NCBI GenBank assembly: GCA_019192545.1
Contig: JAHCMI010000070.1
Coordinates: 1-50,871 of the forward strand
DNA from: Rivularia sp. MS3
GTDB taxonomy: Bacteria; Cyanobacteriota; Cyanobacteriia; Cyanobacteriales; Nostocaceae
DNA: 50,871 bases
Reading direction: 5' to 3'
Shown here in pieces: positions 1 through 7,587 of the stretch. Position numbers and translations under genes: made by a program. The notes under the pieces were generated by a model that saw only the letters and a program-made list of their open reading frames with translations, was not told the DNA's origin and searched no databases. How positions within the stretch are numbered: the first letter of the stretch is position 1; the number at the start of each line of letters is the position of its first letter.

Positions 1-512
1 GAGCGGATGCATTACAAGATGATTTAATTTCTTTTTCTCCTCAAGTTTCTTTGGTAGATTTACCGGCTGGTGCTGCTGAATATTTTGAAAGTTTAGCTGA
101 CGATATTCATTTATTTCAAAATGCAGAACGTTTGGGTTATCGCATCACGATGGTGAGCGTTTTGGGAAGGGTAAAAGATTCAGTGGTGCAATTGAAAAGA
201 TTGTTGGAGTTTTGTAGCAATCGAGTAGATTATGTACTGGTGAAAAACTTGTATTGGGGTACTGGTGATAAGTTTACTCGTTACAACAATTCAAAAGCGC
301 GGCAGACGGCATTATCTCATGGTGCAATCGAGTTGGATTTACCTGAATTGTTTGACGATATTTTTGACTTTATTGACTCGAATGATTTGTCCTTCTCCGA
401 AGCGTTGGAACATGATGCACTTACTTTAAGCAATCAGTCGAGATTATTTGGGTGGGTGGATGCTGCTAAAAGTAACTTTTCAAAAGCAGAAATCCAGTTA
501 GGGCTTAAGTGA
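1..512 (+). CDS. StbB/ParA-like P-loop NTPase, C-terminal part (cut by window edge)
   Basis: The reading frame is open from the first bases of the window, so the start and the P-loop lie outside. About 170 residues are visible. They contain VDLPAG, a Walker-B/switch-like segment in which an Asp is followed by a Pro-Ala-Gly turn, and later a VLVKN strand like the base-recognition strand of MinD/ParA folds. From family knowledge, such proteins sit on mobilizable plasmids next to a small StbA/TraC-like DNA-binding protein and help plasmid stability or transfer. The nearest internal start is TTG at 51, but the upstream codons read sensibly (DDLISFS), so I treat the gene as truncated by the window. 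A hairpin follows the stop. The fold assignment is inference from a fragment; a generic SIMIBI-class NTPase is the alternative. Confidence 0.55.
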   Translation, partial: ADALQDDLISFSPQVSLVDLPAGAAEYFESLADDIHLFQNAERLGYRITMVSVLGRVKDSVVQLKRLLEFCSNRVDYVLVKNLYWGTGDKFTRYNNSKARQTALSHGAIELDLPELFDDIFDFIDSNDLSFSEALEHDALTLSNQSRLFGWVDAAKSNFSKAEIQLGLK

Positions 513-535
513 AATCCTGTTGTTTAGTAATTAGT

Positions 536-555
536 ACCAACTGTGACGAGTTGGT
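536..555 (+). terminator. Hairpin after the StbB-like gene
   Basis: ACCAACT (536-542) and AGTTGGT (549-555) form a perfect 7-bp stem with a 6-nt loop. It lies 24 bases after the stop of the StbB-like gene and is followed by GTTGTCTTT. The T-rich tail is weak, so a terminator role is plausible but unproven. Confidence 0.4.
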
Positions 556-718
556 GTTGTCTTTAGAGTATAAATTTCTCGTCTGTTTCGGAATGTGGAT
601 TAAAAGCAAATAAATAGAATCAATAAAACCCAGACATAGCAGTGCTTTTGAGAGTATCTTACAGGTTTTTACAAATATCTCGGCTCCGCAGTTAGAAGAC
701 TTTTTCGTGTGAGGTAAA

Positions 719-1027
719 TTGATGACTTCTAAAGGTAAAAAACAACCGTCTCATTTAGACAAGCTGTTAAATGACAAACCACCAGAATTCCAAGCCAAGG
801 TGTTGCGTTTTGCGTTGGATTCTGGAATGCAACCGGAAGACCCAGCATTTCGCTTGGTGCAATATATCGGTTACTTAGCACAACTAACAGAAACAGCACC
901 TCAAGATTGGAAAGATTTATTTGAAGAACTTCAAGGAGAACTAGAAGATTGGACGGAACTAACAACGGAGCAGCTGAAAACAGCAGCGGACCAAAGCGAA
1001 ACAATCAACAATTTGGGGTATTGCTAG
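719..1027 (+). pseudogene. N-terminal fragment of a split plasmid protein (DUF6753-like)
   Basis: A 102-aa frame starts with ATG and has GTGAGGT just upstream as a possible ribosome site. Residues 9-45 (SHLDKLLNDKPPEFQ onward, then DPAFRLVQYIGYLAQLTE) resemble, as far as I recall, the N-terminus of a family found beside StbB-like genes on cyanobacterial plasmids (I believe DUF6753; the name is from memory). The family is about 230 aa long and continues through a coiled coil with LDLTSQ-QLEQLK and ends with a membrane segment. Exactly that continuation occurs at 1276-1914 in another frame, so this is best read as the front half of a broken gene, with a small inverted-repeat element between the halves. 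It could still make a short soluble protein. Confidence 0.55.
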
Positions 1028-1080
1028 AGAAGGTGGCAGGAAGTGCCATGCTTCACTTATAAGTTCTATGTGAATAAAAA

Positions 1081-1163
1081 AGTCGGAACTTTACCTTAAT
1101 TGACTCCTTGATTGGGTGCAGAATTCTTTAAATTCACCTCCAATTTGATAAAAAGTTCCGACT
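1081..1163. repeat. Small inverted-repeat element (MITE-like) between gene halves
   Basis: AGTCGGAACTTT (1081-1092) and AAAGTTCCGACT (1152-1163) are perfect 12-bp inverted copies separated by about 60 bases. Outside them, ACTTATAAGTTCTATGTG (near 1056) and ACTTATAGGAACTGTG (near 1168) extend the symmetry imperfectly. The element lies between the N- and C-terminal fragments of the split plasmid gene, so it may be the disrupting insertion. No target duplication was recognised and no transposase is encoded. Confidence 0.5.
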
Positions 1164-1275
1164 CAAATACTTATAGGAACTGTGTTAAGTTTTAATGCAA
1201 AATAGAATTTAAAGCCTGAAAGTCTCTCATAGTAAAGCTTTCAGATGCGTTGGCACTTCATAGCAGCTTCTCTAG

Positions 1276-1914
1276 CATCAGCCCAATTTAGCGACAAAGT
1301 GCAACAAGCTTGGGACAGCATTGAACGCGCTCGATTTAACATCGCAGCAACAGTTGGAGCAGTTGAAGAACTTAACCGAAATCTCACCGCTTTTGAGAAG
1401 CGTCGCTCAAGAAATCCCGACGCTGAAAAAACAGTTATCGAGCTTGAGTCAAGTATTGACGAACCATCAAACCTTGACTGTGGAATTATCTCAGAACCAA
1501 ATCCGCGAGTTGAAAAGGGAAATGACGATTTACCACAACACGGAATTGACTTTGATAAGGAGGGAGATAGAGGAGTTAGTAAAGCACCAGAAAAAGACGA
1601 CGCGCTCAAGGGAACAGCGTCACGTATTCAGGATGAAAGAAATTTGGGAACGGTCAATAAACGCGGTTTTGATCTCGATTTGTAATGTCGATAGGTGGAT
1701 TCCTTCAATAGGATTTTTGATAATTGTTTCTTTTTTTGTCGCAATAATTACCAGAGCAACTTTTGGAATTACTCCACCTCCATTACCAGAGAATGCACAA
1801 CAGCAAATCGAAATTACCCATCATTTGCTTGAGGGAAGCAAGGAGCAGGTAGGGTATGCGAATGTAAAACTGCAAAGAGTTGAAAATTATTTGGGTACCA
1901 ATAGCAAACGCTGA
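1276..1914 (+). pseudogene. C-terminal fragment of the split plasmid protein, with membrane anchor
   Basis: The frame is open from 1276 (TAG at 1273-1275) with a possible TTG start at 1321. It begins with LDLTSQQQLEQLKNLTEIS, continues as a Gln/Leu-rich coiled coil to about residue 115 (counted from 1321), and has a hydrophobic segment near residues 130-146 (FLIIVSFFVAIITRATF) followed by a short tail. This order matches the back half of the family whose front half is at 719-1027. The two pieces are in different frames and about 250 bases apart, consistent with an insertion plus frameshift. A competing open frame at 1245-1685 overlaps this one but has no membrane segment or family resemblance. 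Independent translation from TTG cannot be excluded. Confidence 0.5.
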
Positions 1915-1928
1915 TTTGGGTAACACCA

Positions 1929-2074
1929 AATTTTTTAAATTGGGATTGTAAGAACGCAGAACGTTAATCGTCAATTTTTTAAATTGGGATTATAAGAACG
2001 CAGAACGTTAATCGTCAATTTTTTAAATTGGGATTGTAAGAACGGTTCCCGTTAATCGTCACCCGTTAATCGTC
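1929..2074. repeat. Three tandem 44-bp repeats at the 3' end of the primase gene
   Basis: Near-identical units run 1929-1972, 1973-2016 and 2017-2060, followed by a partial copy at 2061-2074. Each unit has an A/T block around AATTTTTTAAATTGGG and ends in GTTAATCGTC. Read on the minus strand that end is GACGATTAAC, which is also the last two Asp codons plus the stop of the primase gene. The array thus carries serial copies of the gene's own 3' end. Units differ at single bases, and the third also in its CAGAAC/GTTCCC segment, as expected of slippage followed by drift; an iteron role is also possible. Confidence 0.85.
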
Positions 2075-5000
2075 AATTTCTTCCAGGTACTCCTCGGAGT
2101 TGCAGTAATAGTTAGTTCCAATTTCAAATATGTCCAACTGTTCGGTAACTTCAGTTTCGGTTTCTGGTTGAATTGCTTGATGTTGATTTAACTGGTGAGC
2201 TTGATAACAGATTGGTTGACCGTTCCCCCGCGTCGCGTTTGCAGGTCTAACCCAGTAATTTTTACCGTCAATTGTTCCAACAATGCATTCACGAGCTTGA
2301 TACTTCCCAGAAGTCGGAAATACGGTGTCACCTGATTTTATTGACAATCGCACCCCCGTTGTTGACACCTGCACCCCCTTAGCACCCTCACTTGGCACCC
2401 CAGAAAACCCAGTGTTAGTAGGAGTTCCACCCTCACCACCCCCAGCGGGGGGAGTTTCTACCTTTTTTTGTGTTGAATAAGTTTTATTTTTTTCAAAATT
2501 ATTTTTTTTATTTTCTTTTTTTTCTGATGCAATGTTGTTTATTGGGGGTGGTGGGGGTGCGGTGCCTGCTGTATAAGGATTATCGGGGGTGCTAGTTGGG
2601 GGTGCGTTGGGGGTGCTATTCTCCGCGTTGGGGGTGCGATTGTCATTAGCTGGAATACTATTCTCATTAGTAGGGGTGCGATTGTCATTAACTTCAATGC
2701 TATTCTCATTAATTGGAGGATAATTGTCATTAATGTCGGGTTTTAAAAATTTAATTCCCTTCAATGCTGTAACTTGTTTTTTAACCCCGTGAATTGGATG
2801 TGGTGTTTTGACTTTCTTCGCATTGGGGAAGATTTGGAGGAGTCTATCGCAAACCTGGCTTGAAGCTTTGACATTTTTATCGCTTGGTCGGGTTTGTTCT
2901 ACCCACTCCCTCTTCCCATTTTCAGCAATGGTTAATGTACCTTGGTCTTTGTACCAATGCTCCAAATAATCCCACAACTCCGAGGCTGTAACAGTGCTTT
3001 CGGAATCTTCCACCAAATTAACGTCCTCAATAAATTGGAATAAGTGGTTGTTCCGCTTCTGCATATCGGCGAAAGCTTCTTCGGTGCAGCCGTAATCAAT
3101 CCCAAATTCACATAAATCCTTCAATGCCTGTAACAACTTGTTGAGGAATGCGGGTGCTACTTCGTTGCGAATAAATTCGGAGTCGTAAGCAAAACGCGGG
3201 TCGGCTAACATTTCGTGAGGGTTATTGGGGTCTGGTGTCTTTTTAAAGGTCTTGCGGAACTGAATAACACCAATTCTGTCAACTATCGCCTGCATAGTCC
3301 CTTGCAGTGCGGGAACTTCATTTACATTAAATAACCCGGTTGCTGTGGGTGTAAATTCTATGTGGTCTTTACCTTTTCGTTCTGCGTGTAACTTGTTGCC
3401 AGTTACAAACAATTTCAAAGCTTGCAATTTATCAATGCGGGAGGTTTGGGGATTTTCAGAAGCCCAATTAATCCGACTGCCCCGCAATGCGGATAAGGAG
3501 AATTTTCTCCCGTCGTCATAACTTTGGAAATCCGCGAGAGAGCAACTTGTCATTCCCTCGTGTCCCCAAATGGTGCTGACAACTTCACGTAATGCGTCTT
3601 TACCATTACTTCCCAATCCACTGAGCAATAAAGCTTTTACCTCCCGTCCTCGTATCCTGCGAACGGTTGGAAGGTCAATTGATGCAGCTATGTTGCGGAG
3701 AAAAACTTGTTGCTGTGCTGGATCTAAGCATTTTAATAAGCGTTCGCACTGTGTTGGTTCAGCTTCTGGGTTGTATTCTACCAATGGCGGGTAGGTGTAG
3801 TATTGCTCCGGGCTGTGGTCAACTAGTTGGAACTCCGGGGTGTTTCCCTCCCAAATAATCTTTAATATCCCATTAGTGCAGTTAATTCCCGGTGGGTTAA
3901 TTTTGTCTTTGGAAATTGTTACCAAGTTTTTTTGGAGTTTAATAAGTTCCGCAGCGGTGCGGGTATTAGCGAATGGGTAAGTTATATTCCCGTGTTTATT
4001 AATCAATGAGTAGTTGTAGCAGTAGGTTTGCACGGGACTTATCAAATACTCATCCGGTACTTTCACATAATAATTGTCACGGTATTCGTACAATATATTA
4101 TCTATACAGATCCAAGCATTTTCTCCGAACAAGAAGTTAATAGCACTGCGAATGAAAAGCTCCTTTTCTGCAAGTGTTAATCTTAATTTGCCATTTACTT
4201 TAATCTTATTTACCGCTGCGTGTATTTCTTCTTCCAATCTCCTAATAAATTCTGGTACTTCCATGCTTTGTAATATCTCCTCAATGTCCCCTTCCACTTC
4301 AAATGAAGTTGAAGGAATTACTATGCATGGTAGACCAACTTCAGCACAAGCTTTTTCAAACTTCTCCCCCTTCTTCTTCCCGGTTTCGTCTCCATCGGTA
4401 ATAAACACTTGAACGCATTGGGGCGAAGCTTCCGCAATCGGCTTCAATCCTTCGGCTATGCAGCGTACACTCCAATTACTACCTTGCAATGTGGCTGATA
4501 AAATCCCTTCTGCTCTCGCAATTTCAACACATTTTTCTCCCTCTCCCCATAGCAATGCGGGTACTTCCACATCATTTATATGAGCCAAAACTTCATCAAT
4601 TCGGTACGGCTTCCAAGGGCTTGAGCCTTTGTTGGATTCAATCCCACCATCTGCGTTTTTGTGGAATTGGCGAAATGTTTTTGCGTAACCCTTGGGTTTG
4701 GTTGCGTCTGCCCATTGATACCGAATTACCCATTGGTCGTCGGAGTAATGATAAATGGTCTGCTCAACTTCTCCTACTGCCCCTCTTGGTCGGTTACTCG
4801 TCAAAGGTTTCGATTTCGGAATATCACCCAATGAAGAAGAAACCAATAACTTAGCCCCCTCCGGAATGGGAACGGGCTTAAATGTTTTGGCTTTTGGAAT
4901 TGGTTTTCGGGAGCCGGTGCGGGTAGATTTTTCTTTTAATGGTGCAACGGCATTCCGGATATCAGCGACTTCGCAACCGTTCCAACATTGATATGCTCCG

Positions 5001-5149
5001 GTATCTTTGTTAATGGTTAAATTATTCCCTTCACAGACGGGGCAGTAATATCTGTCTTTCTGATCCGTTGGGGTTAACTTTTCAATGTGGTTGCGGATAT
5101 CAAAGCTTTGTGAGTCGCAGTGGTTCTGAACTACAGTAGTTGTACTCAT
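2066..5149 (-). CDS. Plasmid replication primase-helicase (TOPRIM + SF3 helicase)
   Basis: The protein has 1027 aa and the layout of phage P4/plasmid primase-helicases. A zinc-ribbon pattern has Cys36, Cys39, Cys55 and Cys59. A TOPRIM-like region spans about 198-260 (LLWGEGEKC, then FITDGDETGKKKG). The helicase domain has a P-loop at about 510-517 (GLGSNGKD; the usual Ser/Thr after Lys is Asp here). RIGVIQFRKTF near 625-635 is typical of the D5/P4 primase C-terminal part. Residues about 805-930 are low-complexity Asn/Pro/Thr with repeated (N/D)NRTP and NENS motifs, encoded by degenerate repeats near 2600-2735. A small conserved-looking tail (SGKYQARECIVGTIDGKNYWV) follows. It probably primes and unwinds plasmid DNA at initiation. 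The palindrome-rich region directly upstream is the best candidate origin. Domain calls are confident; the role as the main initiator is inferred. Confidence 0.85.
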   Translation of the reverse strand: MSTTTVVQNHCDSQSFDIRNHIEKLTPTDQKDRYYCPVCEGNNLTINKDTGAYQCWNGCEVADIRNAVAPLKEKSTRTGSRKPIPKAKTFKPVPIPEGAKLLVSSSLGDIPKSKPLTSNRPRGAVGEVEQTIYHYSDDQWVIRYQWADATKPKGYAKTFRQFHKNADGGIESNKGSSPWKPYRIDEVLAHINDVEVPALLWGEGEKCVEIARAEGILSATLQGSNWSVRCIAEGLKPIAEASPQCVQVFITDGDETGKKKGEKFEKACAEVGLPCIVIPSTSFEVEGDIEEILQSMEVPEFIRRLEEEIHAAVNKIKVNGKLRLTLAEKELFIRSAINFLFGENAWICIDNILYEYRDNYYVKVPDEYLISPVQTYCYNYSLINKHGNITYPFANTRTAAELIKLQKNLVTISKDKINPPGINCTNGILKIIWEGNTPEFQLVDHSPEQYYTYPPLVEYNPEAEPTQCERLLKCLDPAQQQVFLRNIAASIDLPTVRRIRGREVKALLLSGLGSNGKDALREVVSTIWGHEGMTSCSLADFQSYDDGRKFSLSALRGSRINWASENPQTSRIDKLQALKLFVTGNKLHAERKGKDHIEFTPTATGLFNVNEVPALQGTMQAIVDRIGVIQFRKTFKKTPDPNNPHEMLADPRFAYDSEFIRNEVAPAFLNKLLQALKDLCEFGIDYGCTEEAFADMQKRNNHLFQFIEDVNLVEDSESTVTASELWDYLEHWYKDQGTLTIAENGKREWVEQTRPSDKNVKASSQVCDRLLQIFPNAKKVKTPHPIHGVKKQVTALKGIKFLKPDINDNYPPINENSIEVNDNRTPTNENSIPANDNRTPNAENSTPNAPPTSTPDNPYTAGTAPPPPPINNIASEKKENKKNNFEKNKTYSTQKKVETPPAGGGEGGTPTNTGFSGVPSEGAKGVQVSTTGVRLSIKSGDTVFPTSGKYQARECIVGTIDGKNYWVRPANATRGNGQPICYQAHQLNQHQAIQPETETEVTEQLDIFEIGTNYYCNSEEYLEEIDD

Positions 5150-5416
5150 CGGTTGGGTTCCTCTTCTTGTTATTTTTTGGAACCCCTACCTACCAAAACA
5201 CTATTGCTTAAACTCCTATGTGGGAGTAAACTTAAGTCATAGAAAATTTTATATTATCTGTTTTGGTCTTTACCTCGTGCTTCAACACGATTGACCGGTT
5301 TTGGTTGGTAGAGGCTATTTTTTTGTTTAGGTACGGGATTGCAAAACGCAATACTGGGTAACTTTTGCGATAATTTTACCGCTTAATTGAAAATACCGAT
5401 ACAAAAACATTATTTA

Positions 5417-5445
5417 GCCGTCAGGAATCTCGGTTTCCTGACGGC
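5417..5445. terminator. Perfect 11-bp stem-loop
   Basis: GCCGTCAGGAA (5417-5427) pairs perfectly with TTCCTGACGGC (5435-5445) around a 7-nt loop. There is no clear T-run on either side, so it may be a bidirectional terminator or a structural part of the control region rather than a simple intrinsic terminator. Confidence 0.5.
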
Positions 5446-5511
5446 TCCCGCTTTGAGACGACCTATATCATTTTGGAATGATTGCCAGTCTTGTTCCTGC
5501 ATTGGTAACTC

Positions 5512-5695
5512 CTATAGAACCCATTTGGGATCTATTTACCAACTTACAAGTGCAATACCCATCTGGGTTTTATGATTCTGGCAGTCATTTTTTATGATTT
5601 TTCGGTTTCCTGAACCCTTATAGTTACTAGGCTGGTTAAAACGGCTTTCCTAAAGCCTTTGCATTTCAAGAAAAGATACCAAATGGGTTCTATAG
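5512..5695. repeat. 17-bp perfect inverted repeats bounding 184 bp
   Basis: CTATAGAACCCATTTGG (5512-5528) recurs as its exact reverse complement at 5679-5695. The enclosed segment contains further symmetry (ACCCATCTGGGT) and an imperfect repeat pair that begins just outside it. No flanking target duplication is seen, so a mobile element is not demonstrated; a structured RNA or replication site fits equally. Confidence 0.6.
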
Positions 5696-5707
5696 ATGCT
5701 GTATCGG

Positions 5708-5875
5708 TTAAGTTCTTTTTTTCAATTCTTCTACCATCTGCTCGTTCGTGCTAACAATTACCCCAGGATTTCTTCTGACTATTGCAAGATAGTGTTGAAA
5801 CGCTTCTTCGTCCTGGGGATGCGATTTTACATATTCTCGTAATTCCGCTTCAGTTAATTCTTTGTAATCGCTCAT
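5708..5875 (-). CDS. DUF6887-like small protein
   Basis: This 55-aa protein begins MSDYKELTEAELREYVKSHP and continues with DEEAFQHYLAIVRRNPG. From memory it matches a small cyanobacterial family (DUF6887) that is regularly encoded directly after a DUF6888 protein; here the upstream gene is exactly such a partner and overlaps by four bases (ATGA). The length is typical. Function is unknown. The tight two-gene arrangement, small acidic product and presence on a plasmid resemble an addiction-type pair, but I see no nuclease or DNA-binding motif. Start and stop are well defined by the overlap. Confidence 0.75.
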   Translation of the reverse strand: MSDYKELTEAELREYVKSHPQDEEAFQHYLAIVRRNPGVIVSTNEQMVEELKKRT

Positions 5876-6048
5876 CTTATTATTTTTTCTCCGTTTCCTA
5901 AAATTTCTACTTGAATTGTTTCCCCAATTAAAACCACTACTCTTTTCGTCCGCGTATCATACCGGGTTAACTCAACCGTCTTCAACAGGTTGCTGGTTTC
6001 GACGCAAAGTATGTAAAAGGTAAGTAACTGTTCAGGTGTGGGTTCCAT
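5872..6048 (-). CDS. DUF6888-like small protein
   Basis: This 58-aa protein starts MEPTPEQLLTFYILCVETSN and continues with a basic, beta-rich segment (LTRYDTRTKRVVVLIGETI). I recognise it as the DUF6888 family, which is common in cyanobacteria and usually paired with DUF6887. Its stop overlaps the start of the DUF6887-like gene (ATGA) and its start follows immediately after the stop of the 75-aa gene upstream, so the three are probably one transcript. No enzymatic motif is visible and the function of the family is not known to me. Confidence 0.75.
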   Translation of the reverse strand: MEPTPEQLLTFYILCVETSNLLKTVELTRYDTRTKRVVVLIGETIQVEILGNGEKIIR

Positions 6049-6276
6049 TCATTCCTCTTCTCCCTGTGCTTCTAACCACTGCAACAGCAAAGCGCGAGCC
6101 AAATGACTCATGCTGGTATTCCTGTTTGCAACAGCATTCTTTAGTCGTTCCTTCTCGTTTACATGAACAAAAACCTTTATTAATTCTGCCTCTGGGTTAC
6201 GGCTACTAATCACATCAATATCATTTACTTGTGGTACAGAATCAGTATAGTCATTTTTTGCTATATCGTGTACCAC
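6049..6276 (-). CDS. Small RHH-like putative DNA-binding protein
   Basis: This 75-aa protein has a polar N-terminus and then a segment at about residues 35-70 (VFVHVNEKERLKNAVANRN followed by TSMSHLARALLLQWLEAQ) with the beta-strand/helix/helix pattern of ribbon-helix-helix proteins. It directly precedes the DUF6888/DUF6887-like pair with no gap and follows a second RHH-like gene by about 20 bases, forming a four-gene minus-strand operon. An autoregulator or antitoxin role is the natural guess. The start is taken at the first ATG; no strong ribosome site helps to decide it. Confidence 0.55.
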   Translation of the reverse strand: MVHDIAKNDYTDSVPQVNDIDVISSRNPEAELIKVFVHVNEKERLKNAVANRNTSMSHLARALLLQWLEAQGEEE

Positions 6277-6296
6277 ACTATCAATATTTTTATCTG

Positions 6297-6488
6297 TTAC
6301 GTTTTGCGATCGCTGGCTAAGGCGCTTGGCTTTTTTGATTCCAGGTAGCCTTCATTAATAAGGATTGGTCGAAGGGTTGAAACCAAATAAGTACTAACGG
6401 ATAGTTCTTTATCTGCTGCTATAGCTTCTAATGCGTCTTTCATCTCCTTACTAACTTGGAATGTAACCCGCTCATCTCTTCCTGCCAT
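6297..6488 (-). CDS. CopG/Arc-like ribbon-helix-helix protein
   Basis: The 63-aa protein MAGRDERVTFQVSKEMKDAL... has a short basic N-terminal strand (RVTFQVS) followed by two helices with SVSTYLVSTLRPIL. That is the layout of CopG/Arc RHH repressors, which dimerise and insert the strand into the DNA major groove. It is the first gene of the minus-strand operon running to the DUF6887-like gene and sits back-to-back with the plus-strand run beginning at 6730. It may repress either promoter in the 240-bp gap. A HIP1 octamer (6305-6312) lies inside its C-terminal codons. Confidence 0.7.
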   Translation of the reverse strand: MAGRDERVTFQVSKEMKDALEAIAADKELSVSTYLVSTLRPILINEGYLESKKPSALASDRKT

Positions 6489-6586
6489 AAGTTTATTCTT
6501 AAGCTTACAACTAATAGACTACATACATTACACAGTTTGTCCACTATTGTCTTTTGAGGAAACTATCCAAAACTATATACAAAGTG

Positions 6587-6616
6587 TTGACAGGTTGTAT
6601 GCACTTACGCTACTTT
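6587..6616 (+). promoter_or_regulatory. Candidate plus-strand promoter
   Basis: TTGACA (6587-6592) is followed after 18 bases by TACTTT (6611-6616), a fair match to a sigma-70-type promoter. It is correctly placed to drive the plus-strand gene run starting at 6730. The -10 element is imperfect. Confidence 0.35.
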
Positions 6617-6662
6617 ATGAGTATCTTGGAATTGGATCTAGCAAATTCTTCGGTTAAAAATA

Positions 6663-6680
6663 TGCCCGTTTATACGGGCA
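6663..6680. promoter_or_regulatory. Short hairpin in the leader of the plus-strand run
   Basis: TGCCCGT (6663-6669) pairs with ACGGGCA (6674-6680). It lies between the candidate promoter at 6587 and the first small gene at 6730, so it could be an operator or a leader hairpin. There is no T-run. Confidence 0.4.
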
Positions 6681-6729
6681 TGGGACGAATCTACCGCCGC
6701 AAGCAATAGAACATCAACATTTTACCAAC

Positions 6730-6882
6730 ATGGATACACAATCATTGCTTGAGCCTTATTCGATTGAGCAACGGCTAAATGATTTGATTGCAGAAGCACC
6801 AGATATTGTTATCAAAGGTAGGTTAAATACTGTTTTTCTAAAATTTCAACCACAGTCTTATGAGGCTTTTAAAGATGCTTGA
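6730..6882 (+). CDS. Small hypothetical protein, first of the plus-strand run
   Basis: A 50-aa frame (MDTQSLLEPYSIEQRLNDLI, then AEAPDIVIKGRLNTVFLKFQP) starts at the first ATG after the leader hairpin. Its last codons overlap the start of the next gene (ATG 6875, TGA 6880-6882), the kind of coupling seen elsewhere in this cluster. No family is recognised and there is no membrane segment. The ribosome site is weak, so the evidence is the open frame, the natural composition and the overlap. Confidence 0.45.
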   Translation: MDTQSLLEPYSIEQRLNDLIAEAPDIVIKGRLNTVFLKFQPQSYEAFKDA

Positions 6883-7270
6883 AGAATTGATTCAAAAGCG
6901 CTCAAAGCTTTTTAAACTATCCAACTATCTAGAGAGTATTGCAGCAATAAGCACAGTAACTACTTTAATAGGTCTAGGTGCCGTTCTTGGCTCAAATCCT
7001 ATTACTAATCGATGCGCTAGGAACATCTTTTATCTAAGCTCTATTGCTGCCGTTTCTTCTGCGTCGGTAACAGTGTTATCTTCTGTACTTTATGACAAAA
7101 CTAGTAACAAAGTAGATGCACTTTACTGGCAAATTGAGGAAGCAAGAAATATCAAATCTAGCTGTCACGGTTGTATCTACGCAAGTAGAGATAAGTTATT
7201 ACCTTGTGCAATTCATCCTTTAGAACAGAATGAAGATTGCCCCGACAAAACCTTTATTAATCAAGGATAA
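6875..7270 (+). CDS. Membrane protein with cyanobacterial Cys-rich tail
   Basis: This protein has about 131 aa. I chose ATG 6875 rather than 6860 because GAGG lies nine bases upstream. Two hydrophobic stretches (about residues 20-42 and 52-74) suggest a membrane hairpin. The C-terminus carries a spaced Cys pattern, CHGCIY, then LLPCAIHP, then EDCPD. I recognise this as a small cyanobacterial motif in which a CxxC pair precedes a CAxxP and a CxD(W/K) element. It may bind a metal or form disulfides; the function is unknown to me. It is encoded in the run of small and membrane proteins leading to the P-loop ATPase at 10470. Confidence 0.6.
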   Translation: MLEELIQKRSKLFKLSNYLESIAAISTVTTLIGLGAVLGSNPITNRCARNIFYLSSIAAVSSASVTVLSSVLYDKTSNKVDALYWQIEEARNIKSSCHGCIYASRDKLLPCAIHPLEQNEDCPDKTFINQG

Positions 7271-7278
7271 TAATTAAT

Positions 7279-7587
7279 ATGATTGCCGAACTTTTGAAAG
7301 CACATCAACGCCACACTAAAACATTAATAGACGTGTTAAATGAGTTAAAGGATTTAGCGACATCTGAATATGATACTGATAGATTGCTGGATAATATACG
7401 AGGCAGCTTGAATTACATTATTAGTGAAGTAGAACCATCGAATGTATTAGCAATGGCAATGATTCAAGATGCTTCTAGTATTCAATGCTGTATCGACCAA
7501 TCCGAGTTTCTAATCAATGCAGCATCGGCAATTATAAACAAAATTAATGAGGATATCGACGCAGCACACTCACAACAAACAGAGTAA
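7279..7587 (+). CDS. Hypothetical helical protein
   Basis: This 102-aa, mostly alpha-helical soluble protein (MIAELLKAHQRHTKTLIDVL...) starts eight bases after the preceding stop, with AAGGATAA as a plausible ribosome site. It contains heptad-like Leu/Ile spacing but no motif I recognise. Close spacing with the upstream membrane protein suggests cotranscription; a 319-base gap with repeated GGTATC motifs follows. Confidence 0.55.
   Translation: MIAELLKAHQRHTKTLIDVLNELKDLATSEYDTDRLLDNIRGSLNYIISEVEPSNVLAMAMIQDASSIQCCIDQSEFLINAASAIINKINEDIDAAHSQQTE

Larger units (their letters stand above)
5150..5707. other. Palindrome-rich non-coding region upstream of the primase
   Basis: No convincing gene is seen in about 560 bases between the primase start and the DUF6887-like gene. 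The region holds nested inverted repeats: an imperfect pair with CCCTACCTACCAAAAC (near 5185) and GTTTTGGTTGGTAGAGG (near 5296), the hairpin 5417-5445, the 12-bp imperfect pair AATGATTGCCAG/CTGGCAGTCATT (near 5478 and 5577), and the 17-bp perfect pair 5512-5528/5679-5695. Location next to a replication gene makes an origin or copy-control RNA plausible. Confidence 0.45.

Noticed and set aside
1245-1685. 146-aa plus-strand frame overlapping the split plasmid gene
   Set aside because: It overlaps the frame holding the family-like coiled coil and membrane segment and has no recognisable features; treated as a shadow, though its first codons could include pre-shift sequence.
2539-5000. Several frames of 60-120 aa on either strand inside the primase gene
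   Set aside because: All are fully contained in the 1027-aa gene with intact domains, so they are shadows.
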